Shown here: one piece after another, positions 33,100 to 41,702 of the stretch | Position numbering within the stretch: position 1 is the stretch's first letter | Layout: each line of letters opens with the position of its first letter | NCBI RefSeq assembly: GCF_018101125.2 | Contig: NZ_JAELVF020000001.1 | Coordinates: forward strand, 4,009,629 to 4,073,628 | Source: Streptomyces tardus | Lineage (GTDB): Bacteria; Actinomycetota; Actinomycetes; Streptomycetales; Streptomycetaceae | Length of the DNA stretch: 64,000 nt | Direction: 5' to 3' | The notes under the pieces: generated by a model | What the model was told of the DNA's origin: nothing | The model's database searches: none | The model's input: only the letters and a program-made list of their open reading frames with translations | Program-made: the position numbers and the translations under genes

Positions 33100-33933
33100 A
33101 TGGAGGACGACTCCGCAACCGAGGACTTCAGTCCTCGTCTCACCCCGCTTCAACGGTTCGGAGCCGACGTCAGGCGGGTGCGGCTGGGTCGGAAGCTCAA
33201 GCAGAAGCAACTCGGCGCCGCCATCGGCTACTCGGAGTCCTACGTCAGTCAGGTCGAAAGCGGAAAGCTGCCGCCCAGCACGAAGTTCGCGGTCGGATGC
33301 GACCGGGTCTTCGGTACGAACGGCCTGTTCGGCGGGCTGCTTGACCGTCTGACGGAGAGCGATCACCCGCTCAACTTCACGCCCTACCTCGCACTCGAAC
33401 CCAGAGCGAGCGAGATTCTGGACTGGTCCACCACCGTACTCATGGGGCTGTGTCAGACCGAGGCGTACGCGAACGCGATCTTTCGAGCCGGTCATCCGAG
33501 TGAGCCTGAGGAAGTGATCCAGGGCAAGACCGTCTCTCGAATGGATCGGCGCAGGATCCTCGATGGCGCTCGGCCGCCGCACCTCTGGGTGGTGCTGCAT
33601 GAGGCGTGTCTGCGCACGCTCGTGGGTGGGCGATCCGTGATGACGGCCCAGCTCCAGCATCTGTTGTCTCTCGCGGACCGACCGGGCGTCGATATCCAAG
33701 TCATGCCCTTCGAGGCCGGGGCAGACGGTGCTCACAGTATGGCGTTCACGCTCCTGAGGTTCGCTGATCTTCCCGCTGTCCTGTACTCCGAAGACCCGCG
33801 CGGGGGGCGGCTGTTCGACCACCCGGCAGGTGTCAGCAATGCTCAGCGCGGCTACGATCGATTGCGGGCGAACGCCTTGTCGACCGAACGTTCTCGCAGT
33901 TTTGTGGGCGCGATCCTGAAGGAGTACCTATGA
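33100..33933 (+). CDS. Scr1-type HTH regulator with DUF5753 domain
   Basis: A 277-residue protein of the very common streptomycete class annotated as Scr1-family antitoxin-like regulator. Residues of about 20-75 form an XRE helix-turn-helix (FGADVRRVRLGRKLKQKQLG then GYSESYVSQVESGKLPP). The remainder is a DUF5753 domain (LDWSTTVLMGLCQTEAYANA, RRILDGARPPHLWVVLHE, VDIQVMPFEAGADGAHSMAF). GGGAGG is eight bases before the ATG. It is coupled to a DUF397 protein by an ATGA overlap, the standard pair proposed as a regulatory or toxin-antitoxin-like system. The local GC is lower than average, which fits frequent transfer. Confidence 0.88.
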   Translation: MEDDSATEDFSPRLTPLQRFGADVRRVRLGRKLKQKQLGAAIGYSESYVSQVESGKLPPSTKFAVGCDRVFGTNGLFGGLLDRLTESDHPLNFTPYLALEPRASEILDWSTTVLMGLCQTEAYANAIFRAGHPSEPEEVIQGKTVSRMDRRRILDGARPPHLWVVLHEACLRTLVGGRSVMTAQLQHLLSLADRPGVDIQVMPFEAGADGAHSMAFTLLRFADLPAVLYSEDPRGGRLFDHPAGVSNAQRGYDRLRANALSTERSRSFVGAILKEYL

Positions 33934-34142
33934 GTGCCAATCGAGGCCCGGTTTCCGAGTGGCGGAAGTCCTCCCACAGCACTTCGGCCGGCGGGCAGTG
34001 CCTCGAGTGGGCTCCGGCGCGTGCTTGTGGGGCCTGGCCTGTTGCTGTCCGTGACAGCAAGCATGTCGATGGTCCGGTGTTGAGGATTCCGCAGCGCGAA
34101 TGGGTCGGGTTCGTCTCCGCGTTGAAGAACGACGCGCTCTGA
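33930..34142 (+). CDS. DUF397 protein
   Basis: A 70-residue DUF397 protein, the usual partner of Scr1-type regulators. The family hallmarks are visible: W-RKSSHS near the start (SEWRKSSHSTSAGGQCLEWA), then VAVRDSKHVDGPVLRIP, and W-FVSALK at the end. Cysteine 24 is in the conserved position. It overlaps the HTH gene by four bases. Its proposed role is to bind or be sequestered by the HTH partner. Function remains untested for most members. Confidence 0.9.
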   Translation: MSANRGPVSEWRKSSHSTSAGGQCLEWAPARACGAWPVAVRDSKHVDGPVLRIPQREWVGFVSALKNDAL

Positions 34143-34566
34143 CACCGTCATTGTTGCCCGGCACCACCAACTCCTTTTGAGTGGTGGGGCGTTGCCAACT
34201 GCTCGACGAGGCGGGCGCGTCACCGGATCGGGCAGCGTCGCGTTCCGTCTCGTGACCCGTCGGGCCCGCGAGGTGTGCCGCTTGTGCCACGTGTGCCCCG
34301 GACCTGGCGTCCGTGAGTGACCTTCCGCTCTTGACCTGCTGGCTGGGCCGGCCCGTTGCCCCGGCGCGCACCCGCCCGGGACGGGACGGCACGCCCACGG
34401 CGGCGAGTGGCCGGATTCGTGTGCGTCGCGGTGGCAACCGGCGTGCGCAGGCGCAGTATTTGGGGCGTGCTGACCGGCAAGGGCGCCGGCCGTCCGAGCT
34501 GCCGGCGCCGCCGACCCGCTGTGGTCGCGTCCGCCGGTTCACCCACTCCGGTAAAGGGATCACGCC
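34143..34566. other. Gene-free stretch before the epoxide hydrolase
   Basis: About 420 bases with no convincing gene. An imperfect hairpin (CCACCAACT / AGTGGTGG around 34164-34187) right after DUF397 may be its terminator. Upstream of the epoxide hydrolase I see no clear operator; the last bases before its ATG read GGTAAAGGGATCACGCC. Confidence 0.55.
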
Positions 34567-35811
34567 ATGACCGTCCCGGCCGCACTGCACCCGTTTCCGC
34601 TGGAGCCCACTCCGATTCACGTGCCCGACGAGGCTCTCGAGGATCTGCGCGCCCGTCTCGCGCTGACCCGGCCGCCGCTGGACGAGGGCAACGAGGACTG
34701 GTCGTACGGCGTACCGGCCTCGTACCTGGGCGAGTTGGTCGCCCACTGGCGCGACGGCTACGACTGGCGCGCGGCCGAGGCGGCCATCAACGCGTACGCG
34801 CACTACCGGGTGGGGGTCGACGGAGTCCCGCTGCACTTCATGCGCAGGGCGGGACGCGGCCCGCGTCCGATCCCGCTGATCCTCACGCACGGCTGGCCGT
34901 GGACGTTCTGGCACTGGTCGAAGGTGGTCGATCCGCTCGCCGACCCGGCCGCGTACGGGGGCGATCCGGCCGACGCCTTCGACGTGATCGTGCCCTCCCT
35001 GCCGGGCTTCGGCTTCCCCGGCCCGCTCACCGGCTTTCCGGACGTCAACTTCTGGAAGGTCGCCGATCTCTGGCACACCCTGATGACCGAGACCCTGGGG
35101 TACACGAGGTACGCGGCCGGGGGCTGCGACATCGGCGGGATCGTCACCAGTCAGCTCGGCCACAAGTACGCCGACGAGCTGTACGGCGTCCACATCGGTT
35201 CCGGTCTGCCGCTCGACTTCTTCAACGGGCCGCGCGCCTGGGACTTCGCACGCAACCGTCCTCTCACCGACGACCAGCCCGCCGAGGTGCGTGCCCGCAT
35301 CGTCGAGATGGATCGCCGCTCCGCCTCCCATCTCGCGGTGCACATGCTCGACGGCGCCTCGCTCGCCCACGGCCTCAGCGACTCGCCCGCCGGGCTCCTC
35401 GCCTGGCTGCTGGAGCGCTGGAACGCCTGGAGCGACAACGGCGGAGACGTCGAGAACGTCTTCAGCAAGGACGACCTCCTCACTCACGCCACCATCTACT
35501 GGGTGAACAACTCCATTGCCACGTCCATGCGTTACTACGCCAACGCCAACCGGTTCCCCTGGGCCCCCTCCCACGACCGCACCCCCGTGGTGCAGGCGCC
35601 GGTCGGCCTGACGTTCGTCGGCTACGAGAATCCGCCCGGCGTCCACAGCGCGGCGGAACGCGTCCGTGCGTTCGAGAACGGCCCGCAGGGCGCCTGGTTC
35701 CACCACGTCAACGTCAACGCCCATGACCACGGCGGCCACTTCATCCCCTGGGAGAACCCGGACGCCTGGGTGGACGACCTGCGCCGCACCTTCCGAGGCC
35801 GACGCCCCTGA
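34567..35811 (+). CDS. Epoxide hydrolase (alpha/beta hydrolase with EHN domain)
   Basis: A 414-residue epoxide hydrolase of the microsomal/fungal type. Residues of about 8-115 are the EHN cap domain (PFPLEPTPIHVPDEALEDL). The oxyanion-hole HGWP motif is present in LTHGWPWTFWHWSK. The nucleophile Asp sits in the elbow AGGCDIGGIVTS. The catalytic His is in HDHGGHFIPWENP close to the C-terminus, and the acid residue is likely in the FVGYENPPGVHSAAE region. GTAAAGGGATCACGCC before the ATG holds a modest ribosome site. It opens epoxides to diols; the physiological substrate is unknown. Confidence 0.88.
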   Translation: MTVPAALHPFPLEPTPIHVPDEALEDLRARLALTRPPLDEGNEDWSYGVPASYLGELVAHWRDGYDWRAAEAAINAYAHYRVGVDGVPLHFMRRAGRGPRPIPLILTHGWPWTFWHWSKVVDPLADPAAYGGDPADAFDVIVPSLPGFGFPGPLTGFPDVNFWKVADLWHTLMTETLGYTRYAAGGCDIGGIVTSQLGHKYADELYGVHIGSGLPLDFFNGPRAWDFARNRPLTDDQPAEVRARIVEMDRRSASHLAVHMLDGASLAHGLSDSPAGLLAWLLERWNAWSDNGGDVENVFSKDDLLTHATIYWVNNSIATSMRYYANANRFPWAPSHDRTPVVQAPVGLTFVGYENPPGVHSAAERVRAFENGPQGAWFHHVNVNAHDHGGHFIPWENPDAWVDDLRRTFRGRRP

Positions 35812-35976
35812 GCGCTCCCGCGCCGCCGTCGGGGCCGGCTGCCGGAGCCCGCCGCCGAGCCGTCCGACGGGTCCGCCCGCCGGAGCCCGCCGAACGAGCG
35901 GCCCTCCGGGCAGCCCGGTGGACACCGGCCGGCGCCCACCTGAAGTCCCTGCAATACAAGGGTGGTTGACGCCGGG

Positions 35977-37005
35977 TCAGGCGCTTTCGGCCGCTGCGGC
36001 GAGCACGTCCTGAAGCGCGGTGGCGAGTGCGGCGATCGGCGGCCAGCTCCACTGTCCGGTGCGCACGACGAGGAAGCTGCGGCGGCTGCCGGCCAACGGG
36101 TCCAGCCGACGGTAGCGGACGTCCTCCTGGTCGGGGAGACGGCCGGCCTCGGCCAGAACGGCGACGCCCAGACCGGCGCCGGCCAGGCGGTTGACCAGCC
36201 GGAGGCTGTCCACCCGGTGGGCGATGTGCGGTTCGAAACCGGCCAACGCGCAGGCTCTGCGCACCAGTTCGTCGTCGTCCGAACCGCGCGAGTTGGTGAT
36301 CCAGCCGGCCTCGGCGTACGCGTTCAGCTCCTCGAAGGGAGCCGGCGCGGCGCTGTCGCCGGCCGGCACCACCAGATACAGCGGCTGCTCCTCCAGCCGC
36401 CGTACGCTCAGATCGGCCGGCACGGTGCGCGGTACGAGGCTGTAGTCGTAGATCAGCGCCAGCTCCACCTCGCCCGCGCGCAGCAGTGCCACCGACTGCT
36501 CAGGCTCGTGCTCGTGCACCTCCACCCGGACGCCCGGATGACGTTCGCGCAGCCGCCGGATCGCGGGGAGCAGCAGGGGCTCCACCGCCGTGACGAAACC
36601 GGCGACCCGTACCCGCCCCACCGGTTCGCTCTCGCCGCGCAGCTCCGCACGGGCCTCCTCGACGGCCGCCAGGATCGTCACCGCATGCTCCACCAGCCGC
36701 TCCCCGGCGGGCGTCAACCGCACCCGCCTGCCCACAGGGGCGAGCAGCTTCGCGCCGACCTCCTGCTCCAGCACGGCCAGATGCTTCGAGACCGCCGAGG
36801 TGCCGTAGCCGGTGGCCGCCGCCACCTCCGCCATGGTGCCCAGCCGCCTCAGCTCCACCAGCAGCCGCAGCCGCCCCAGGTCGGGAAGCCCCCGGCGCCC
36901 GTGAGGGAAGGCGCCGTACAGTGCGGCCCGCTCGCCTCCCGGGACCTCAGGGGACTCCGGGTCGAAGGGCGGCCTCGCGTCGGAGGGGAGGGGGTGGTGA
37001 TCCAT
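35977..37005 (-). CDS. LysR-family transcriptional regulator
   Basis: A 342-residue LysR-type regulator. The helix-turn-helix is LRLLVELRRLGTMAEVAAAT then SAVSKHLAVLEQEVG near residues 45-85. The effector domain follows, with VRVAGFVTAVEPLLLPAIRR and a periplasmic-binding-like fold to the end. A longer-than-usual N-terminus (about 42 residues before the HTH) includes Pro/His-rich sequence. The start is taken as ATG 37005 with AGGAGG 11 bases upstream; GTG 37008 is an alternative. It is divergent from an EamA exporter, its likely target, with inverted GGTGGAC sites between. Confidence 0.85.
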   Translation of the reverse strand: MDHHPLPSDARPPFDPESPEVPGGERAALYGAFPHGRRGLPDLGRLRLLVELRRLGTMAEVAAATGYGTSAVSKHLAVLEQEVGAKLLAPVGRRVRLTPAGERLVEHAVTILAAVEEARAELRGESEPVGRVRVAGFVTAVEPLLLPAIRRLRERHPGVRVEVHEHEPEQSVALLRAGEVELALIYDYSLVPRTVPADLSVRRLEEQPLYLVVPAGDSAAPAPFEELNAYAEAGWITNSRGSDDDELVRRACALAGFEPHIAHRVDSLRLVNRLAGAGLGVAVLAEAGRLPDQEDVRYRRLDPLAGSRRSFLVVRTGQWSWPPIAALATALQDVLAAAAESA

Positions 37006-37086
37006 CACTCCATCGTCCTCCTGTGGTGGACGATCTGCCACGGCCGGTTCCGCCGGGGAAAGGGATGGGTGGCACCTTGGGCAACC

Positions 37087-37103
37087 GTCCACCGATGGTG
37101 GAC
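37087..37103. promoter_or_regulatory. Operator-like palindrome between LysR and EamA genes
   Basis: GTCCACC-GAT-GGTGGAC is a perfect 7-3-7 palindrome. Further half-sites occur at 37025-37031 (GGTGGAC) and 37109-37113 (GTCCA). It is a good candidate for the LysR protein. Confidence 0.55.
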
Positions 37104-37160
37104 AGCGCGTCCACAACTGGCCCGTGGACAGAAAGAACGCAGGTCGGCTCCAATGTTCCG

Positions 37161-38168
37161 GTGATCGATGCCCGGACCTCCTCCTCCGCCCGCCCGCAGC
37201 TGCCGCAGATGTCGGGCGCCGTGCTCGTGCTGGTCGCCATCGCGCTGCTGCACACCGGCAGCGCGCTCGCGACCAAGCTGTTCCCCGCCCTGACACCGGG
37301 CGGCACGACGTGGCTGCGGCTGAGCTTCGCCGCGCTCTTCCTGCTTCTGCTCACCGGGCGTTCACTGCTGCGCGTACTGCGCGAGGCCCGTACGACCCGT
37401 GCGGATCTGCTGAACATGGCGCTGCTGGGCACGGTGAGCGCCGGGATGATGCTGCTCTTCTCCGAGGCCGCCGCCCGGCTGCCGCTGGGTACGGCGGTGG
37501 CGATCGAACTGCTCGGCCCGCTCGCGGTGGCGGTCGCCTCCTCGCGGCGGGTGCTGGAGCTGGGCTGGCTGGCGCTCGCGGCGGGCGGGGTGCTGCTCCT
37601 GACCGAGCCGTGGTCGGGCTCGACGAGTCTGACGGGGGTGCTCTTCGGGCTCGGTTCGGCCCTGTGCTGGGCGCTGTACGTCATCGGCACCGCGCACGTC
37701 GGGAGCAGGCTGCCTGCTCGGCACGGACTCGCGGTCTCCCTCTCCGTCGCCGCCCTGGTGGCGGCCCCGGTCGGGGCTCCGGCGGCGCTGGCCGGACTGA
37801 CCTGGGAGTACACCGCGGCCATCGCCGGGATCGCGGTGCTGATGCCGCTGATTCCCTTTGTGCTGGAGATGCAGGCGTTGCAGCGCATGGGCAAGACCGC
37901 CTACGGGACGCTGGCGGCGCTGGAGCCCGCGGTCAGCACCGTCGCGGCGCTGGTGCTGATCTCCCAGAGCCCCACGCCGGTACAGGCGTTGGGGACGTTG
38001 CTGGTGGTGCTCGCCGGTGTCGGCGCGGCGCGTGCGGACGCGCGGGCGCGCGGAGGGGAGCGCGGGTTGGTCGCCGCGCACAGTCCGGCGGCGGTCCAGC
38101 CCGAGTCGGCCGTGCACGGGCCGGAGCCCCGGGACGCCGAGGGCGAGGGCTGCGGTCGACCGCTCTGA
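37161..38168 (+). CDS. EamA/DMT-family exporter
   Basis: A 335-residue drug/metabolite transporter with about ten helices in two EamA repeats: LVLVAIALLHTGSALATKLF in the first, GLGSALCWALYVIGTAHVGS in the second. The sequence is most like RhtA-type exporters of threonine/homoserine and related amino acids. A basic and acidic tail of about 40 residues follows the last helix. GTG 37161 is preferred because the alternative ATG 37095 lies inside the operator palindrome; its ribosome site is weak. It is probably controlled by the divergent LysR protein. Confidence 0.82.
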   Translation: MIDARTSSSARPQLPQMSGAVLVLVAIALLHTGSALATKLFPALTPGGTTWLRLSFAALFLLLLTGRSLLRVLREARTTRADLLNMALLGTVSAGMMLLFSEAAARLPLGTAVAIELLGPLAVAVASSRRVLELGWLALAAGGVLLLTEPWSGSTSLTGVLFGLGSALCWALYVIGTAHVGSRLPARHGLAVSLSVAALVAAPVGAPAALAGLTWEYTAAIAGIAVLMPLIPFVLEMQALQRMGKTAYGTLAALEPAVSTVAALVLISQSPTPVQALGTLLVVLAGVGAARADARARGGERGLVAAHSPAAVQPESAVHGPEPRDAEGEGCGRPL

Positions 38169-38236
38169 GTCGGACGGTCGTCGCTTCTGAAGAGGTCGGG
38201 TTTCCGCTGGCCCTGCCTCGTCGTCCCTGTATGTCA

Positions 38237-38265
38237 TTGACGTTATATGCCGTCTCGGTTATGTT
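38237..38265 (+). promoter_or_regulatory. Promoter giving a leaderless ArsR transcript
   Basis: TTGACG (38237-38242), a 17-base spacer and TATGTT (38260-38265) form a strong vegetative promoter. The GTG start follows after six bases, so transcription should begin at or next to the start codon. AT-rich inverted words (GTTATAT and TATGTT) may serve as the operator. Confidence 0.7.
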
Positions 38266-38271
38266 CGCGGG

Positions 38272-38661
38272 GTGAGCCTGCCTTTCGACGTACTGGCCGA
38301 CCCCACCCGGCGGCGACTCCTTGAGCTGTTGCGCGAGCGTCCCCGGCCGGTGGGGGAGTTGGTCGACGAGCTGGAGATGAGCCAGCCCCGGGTGTCCAAG
38401 CATCTGCGGGTGCTGCGCGAGGCCGGGCTCGTCACCGTGCGCGTCGATGCCCAGCGCCGGTGGTACGAGCTGCGACCGCAGCCGCTGGCCGAGCTGGACG
38501 CCTGGCTGGAGCCCTACCGTCGGCTGTGGTGCGAAAGCCTCGACGCGCTGGAGCGCCACCTGGACGCCCGGCCCGAGCAGCCGGGGGAGCCGGGCCGCGC
38601 GGACGGCTCCTGGGGCCCGAAGTGCCCGGGCGGCGGCGGTGGTTCGGAGCGGGGCGAATGA
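38272..38661 (+). CDS. ArsR-family winged-helix regulator
   Basis: A 129-residue repressor of the ArsR/SmtB fold. The winged helix reads FDVLADPTRRRLLELLRERP, then LEMSQPRVSKHLRVLREAGL (recognition helix) and VTVRVDAQRRWYELRP (wing). No metal-binding Cys pair is present in the recognition helix, so it is of the non-metal subfamily that is often paired with SRPBCC proteins. The transcript appears leaderless with GTG 38272 as the first codon. It is followed by an SRPBCC gene, which it probably controls together with itself. Confidence 0.88.
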   Translation: MSLPFDVLADPTRRRLLELLRERPRPVGELVDELEMSQPRVSKHLRVLREAGLVTVRVDAQRRWYELRPQPLAELDAWLEPYRRLWCESLDALERHLDARPEQPGEPGRADGSWGPKCPGGGGGSERGE

Positions 38662-38735
38662 GCCGGGGAGCAGGAGCAGCGGGCGAACCTGTCCGCACGG
38701 AAGCCGCTCTGTGTGGCGAAGGAGCAGTGAGCACG

Positions 38736-39170
38736 ATGAGCGAGAACGGTGTCCTCGCCACGTACGACGGCAGGCCGGCCCTGCGCTTCGAGCGCCGGCT
38801 CGCCCACGCCCGGGAGAAGGTGTGGCAGGCGGTCACCGAACCCGCCGAGCTGAGCAGGTGGTACCCGTTGCGCGTGGTGGGGCTGGAGCCCCGCGTCGGC
38901 GGACGCATCTCCTTCGACGACGGCGAAGGGACGATCTACCCGGCCACCGTCACCGATTTCGAACCGCCGCTGCTCTTCGCCTTCGACGAGCACGACCCGG
39001 CGGACTCGGAGCGCGAGTACGACGACCACCTGAGGGTCGAGCTGCACGAGGACCCGGCCGGCTGCCTGCTGGTCTTCACCCACGTCATGGCCGACCCCTC
39101 GATCGCCGACGGCGTCACCACCGGCTGGCGAGCCTGCCTGGACGCACTGCCTGCGGCGCTCGACGCGTGA
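38736..39170 (+). CDS. SRPBCC (AHSA1-type START-like) protein
   Basis: A 144-residue SRPBCC-fold protein with a deep ligand pocket, of the AHSA1 type. The N-terminal strand and helix (LRFERRLAHAREKVWQAVT then PAELSRWYPL) and later GGRISFDDGEGTIYPATVTDF, LLFAFDE and GWRACLDALPAAL at the C-terminus are characteristic. ArsR-SRPBCC pairs are frequent in actinobacteria; the ligand is unknown. Start ATG 38736 is preferred because AAGGAG lies 11 bases upstream and the domain begins right after it. An ATG at 38658, overlapping the ArsR stop, would add 26 residues. Confidence 0.8.
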   Translation: MSENGVLATYDGRPALRFERRLAHAREKVWQAVTEPAELSRWYPLRVVGLEPRVGGRISFDDGEGTIYPATVTDFEPPLLFAFDEHDPADSEREYDDHLRVELHEDPAGCLLVFTHVMADPSIADGVTTGWRACLDALPAALDA

Positions 39171-39293
39171 CGGCGGCGCCTTCGCGCCGGGAGTACGCGC
39201 CCGGGAGTCCGGGTCGGAGCGGGCGGTCGGAGCGGGCGGTCGGTCGTGCGGGTCGGTCGTGCGTCAACTCAGTGCACGTGGGCGACGACGGGA

Positions 39294-40100
39294 TCAGTGC
39301 ACGTCCGTGACGACGACGTCCAGCTGCCAGGTGCGGCCCGCACGTGTCGGGGGAGCGGTCTCCACCCTGAAGCCGAGCTCTCCGAGCTGCGTCGCCAACT
39401 CCTCGGGCGTGCGCGGCGCTCGGGACGCGTCGGTGTGGAGCAGTGCGCGCACCAGCCGGCCCTTGGTGGCCTTGTTGAAGTGGCTGACCACCGTGCGCTT
39501 CTCCACGCCCGACACGAGACGGGAGTGCAACACCCGTACGGTCGCGGTGCGTTCGGCGAGCGCACCGCCGGGCTTCCACATCGCCCCGTACGCGGCCGAC
39601 CGCAGGTCGAGCACCAGGCCCTCGCCCGCCGCGTCCGGCAGCACCTCCTCCAGCGGCTCGCGCCAGTAGGGGCCGAGGCCGCCGACGCCCGGCAGCTTGA
39701 CGTTGCCGGAGCAGCGGTAGGCGGGGATCGGGTCGTCGATGGCGACCGCGCCCCAGAGTCCGGAGAAGATCAGCAGTGACTCCCGCGCGCGTGCCCGTGC
39801 ATCCGCGTCCAGCGTCGCCAGATCGAGCGAGTCGTAGAGGACACCGGTGTAGATCTCGCCGGCCGGGCGGGTGGCAGCCGTGCGGAGCGCCGCGTTCACC
39901 GCGACCTCGGCGCGCAGGCCGTGGCTGAGGCCCAGCACCTCGCGGGCCTTCTCCTCGTCGTCCGAGCACAGCCCCACCAACTCGTCCAGGACTGCCCGTC
40001 GCGCCGCCGTCAGCGCGGGCAGCCGCAGCGCCTCCAGGTCGAGTGCGGGACCGCTCTCGACCTTGGCCTTGCCCTCGGACGGCGGCAGCAGTACGAGCAC
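39294..40100 (-). CDS. yaaA: Peroxide stress protein YaaA
   Basis: A 268-residue member of the YaaA/UPF0246 family, which in Escherichia coli lowers free iron during peroxide stress and binds DNA. Family blocks are present in order: LLPPSEGKAKV at the start, SGLWGAVAIDDPIPAYR, YGAMWKPGG and TVVSHFNKATKGRLVRALL near the end. The GTG at 40100 gives the normal N-terminus. The gene is divergent from the RNase P RNA. It stands alone and shows no special promoter. Confidence 0.92.
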   Translation of the reverse strand: MLVLLPPSEGKAKVESGPALDLEALRLPALTAARRAVLDELVGLCSDDEEKAREVLGLSHGLRAEVAVNAALRTAATRPAGEIYTGVLYDSLDLATLDADARARARESLLIFSGLWGAVAIDDPIPAYRCSGNVKLPGVGGLGPYWREPLEEVLPDAAGEGLVLDLRSAAYGAMWKPGGALAERTATVRVLHSRLVSGVEKRTVVSHFNKATKGRLVRALLHTDASRAPRTPEELATQLGELGFRVETAPPTRAGRTWQLDVVVTDVH

Positions 40101-40221
40101 GGGTCACTCTCCTCGGTGCGTTCAACGGGTCCGTGCGGGGCGGGCACGGCAGCCTGTCAGGTTACGCGTTCCCGGGTGGCGCTCGATCCCGGTGGCGGGA
40201 ATCGCACCCCCGGCTGCCGCG

Positions 40222-40227
40222 TAGGAT
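40222..40227 (+). promoter_or_regulatory. -10 box of rnpB
   Basis: TAGGAT lies seven bases before the mature 5' end of the RNase P RNA. No clear -35 is seen. Confidence 0.5.
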
Positions 40228-40234
40228 GGCGGTC

Positions 40235-40662
40235 GGCAGACGAGTCGTGCGGGCGGTCGCGTCGGGACCGGTGAGAGCCGGGCCCGCCGAGGAACGTCCG
40301 GACTCCGAAGAGCAGGGTGGTAGGTAACGCCTACCTGGGGCGACCCACGGGAAAGTGCCACAGAAAGCAGACCGCCGGGGCCGTATCCGTACGGCACCCG
40401 GTAAGGGTGAAACGGTGGTGTAAGAGACCACCAGCGCCCAGGGTGACCTGGGCGGCTCGGTAAACCCCACCCGGAGCAAGGTCAAGAACGGCCGTCCTCG
40501 CGAGAGGCCGGCCTGCGCGGATGTTCGAGGGCTGCTCGCCCGAGTTCGCGGGTGGACCGCACGAGGCCGATGGCGACATCGGTCCCAGATGGATGACCGC
40601 CTCCCGGCGGGCCGCGAGGCCCGCCGGAGACAGAATCCGGCGTACAGCACGGCTCGTCTGCC
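40235..40662 (+). ncRNA. rnpB: RNase P RNA (bacterial type A)
   Basis: The catalytic RNA of RNase P, which processes tRNA 5' ends. The ends pair as GGCAGACGA (from 40235) and TCGTCTGCC (to 40662), forming P1. Universal core blocks are present: GAGGAACGTCCGGACTCC, CAGGGTGGTAGGTAACGCC, GAAAGTGCCACAGAAA, GGTAAGGGTGAAACGGTG, GTAAACCCCACCCGGAGCAA and, near the 3' end, AGACAGAATCCGGCGTA. The length of about 428 nt fits actinobacterial type A RNAs. Confidence 0.97.
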
Positions 40663-40834
40663 CTTGCCGCGCCCTGCCCGACTGACGGCTCCGGCGCCCG
40701 CCTGCCGGTGCTTCGGCGGCGCGACTTCTCCCGCAGCCCCGCGGACGGCCTGTTCGGCTTGAAATCCCTCAATTTCCCTGCCCTCCGGTCGATGTGACGC
40801 TGCCTCGCGCGGTCGGCGTCCCGGCGTGCGCTCA

Positions 40835-40891
40835 GGGACGGATCCGTCCCAGCAGCTCAATGAGGTACACGTCCCGTTTTGGTGTCATTGA
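40835..40891. promoter_or_regulatory. Palindrome and imperfect inverted repeat upstream of the peptidoglycan-binding gene
   Basis: GGGACGGATCCGTCCC (40835-40850) is a 16-bp perfect palindrome. It is followed by TCAATGA-GGT-ACAC (from 40857) and GTGTCATTGA (to 40891), which pair with a 3-base bulge. The remainder of the gap 40663-41061 shows nothing else I can name. Confidence 0.5.
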
Positions 40892-41061
40892 TCCGTTCAT
40901 GCTGGTGCGCATCCCCGCCGGTCCGCCACTCTTCAACTGCCGCCGCCGTACGGACGATCGGCCCCTCCCGCAGGGGCCCGGGGCTCGTCGGCAGGGGCAG
41001 TTCACCATCGGTGCGTTGACCGCGCCCGGTGCCGCTCACAACCACCCACGGGAGAAGACAG

Positions 41062-41529
41062 ATGCGCAATCGATTCATGGCCAGGACCGTCGTCAGCCTC
41101 ACCGCTGTCGCCGGAATCGCGGCGGGAACCCTGGCGGGCGCAGGTGTCGCCGCCGCACAGGCCGCGCCGGCCCAGCAGACCCAGCCGGCGACGGCGAGCG
41201 TCTTCGACGGCGACGTCACCACGCTGGCGGTGAACAACCTGGGCCTGACCGTCGCGGAGGCGAAGAAGCTCCAGCGCTGGCTGAAGAAGTTCCACGGCTA
41301 CACGGGTGCCATCGACGGCCAGTTGGGGACCAACAGCTGGAAGGCCATGCAGCGCTTTCTGAAGAAGTACTGGAACTACAACGACAAGATCGACGGGATC
41401 GTCGGGCCGAACACCATCAAGGCGCTCCAGCGCTACCTGAAGGCGCACCGGGGATACACCGGCGCGATCGACGGGATCGCGGGGCCCGGCACCAAGGCCG
41501 CCTTCAAGCGGATGGCCAACGCCGTCTGA
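41062..41529 (+). CDS. Secreted peptidoglycan-binding-like protein
   Basis: A 155-residue exported protein. A signal peptide (residues 1-35, ending AAAQAAP) precedes two to three short repeats of the peptidoglycan-binding type: KKLQRWLKKFHGYTGAIDGQ, then RFLKKYWNYNDKIDGIVGP and RYLKAHRGYTGAIDGIAGP. Each repeat has the family pattern Y-x-IDG-x-x-G-x-x-T/W. There is no catalytic domain, so it probably tethers to the wall or acts as a structural cell-wall protein. GGGAGA precedes the ATG. Confidence 0.82.
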   Translation: MRNRFMARTVVSLTAVAGIAAGTLAGAGVAAAQAAPAQQTQPATASVFDGDVTTLAVNNLGLTVAEAKKLQRWLKKFHGYTGAIDGQLGTNSWKAMQRFLKKYWNYNDKIDGIVGPNTIKALQRYLKAHRGYTGAIDGIAGPGTKAAFKRMANAV

Positions 41530-41702
41530 CCCCCCGGTGAGCCCGGCCCGGCGTCGCTGAGCGGCGACCGCGCGCAGGCCACCGGAGAGCGGCGTGCCCC
41601 AGCCGGGCGCGCCGCTCTCGCCCGTGGGCGCCGGCCGTTCGTCGCGGGCACCGGCCCGACCGGTGCGGCGTTCACCTCCGGTGGGCCCGCCGGGCGTTCG
41701 GC

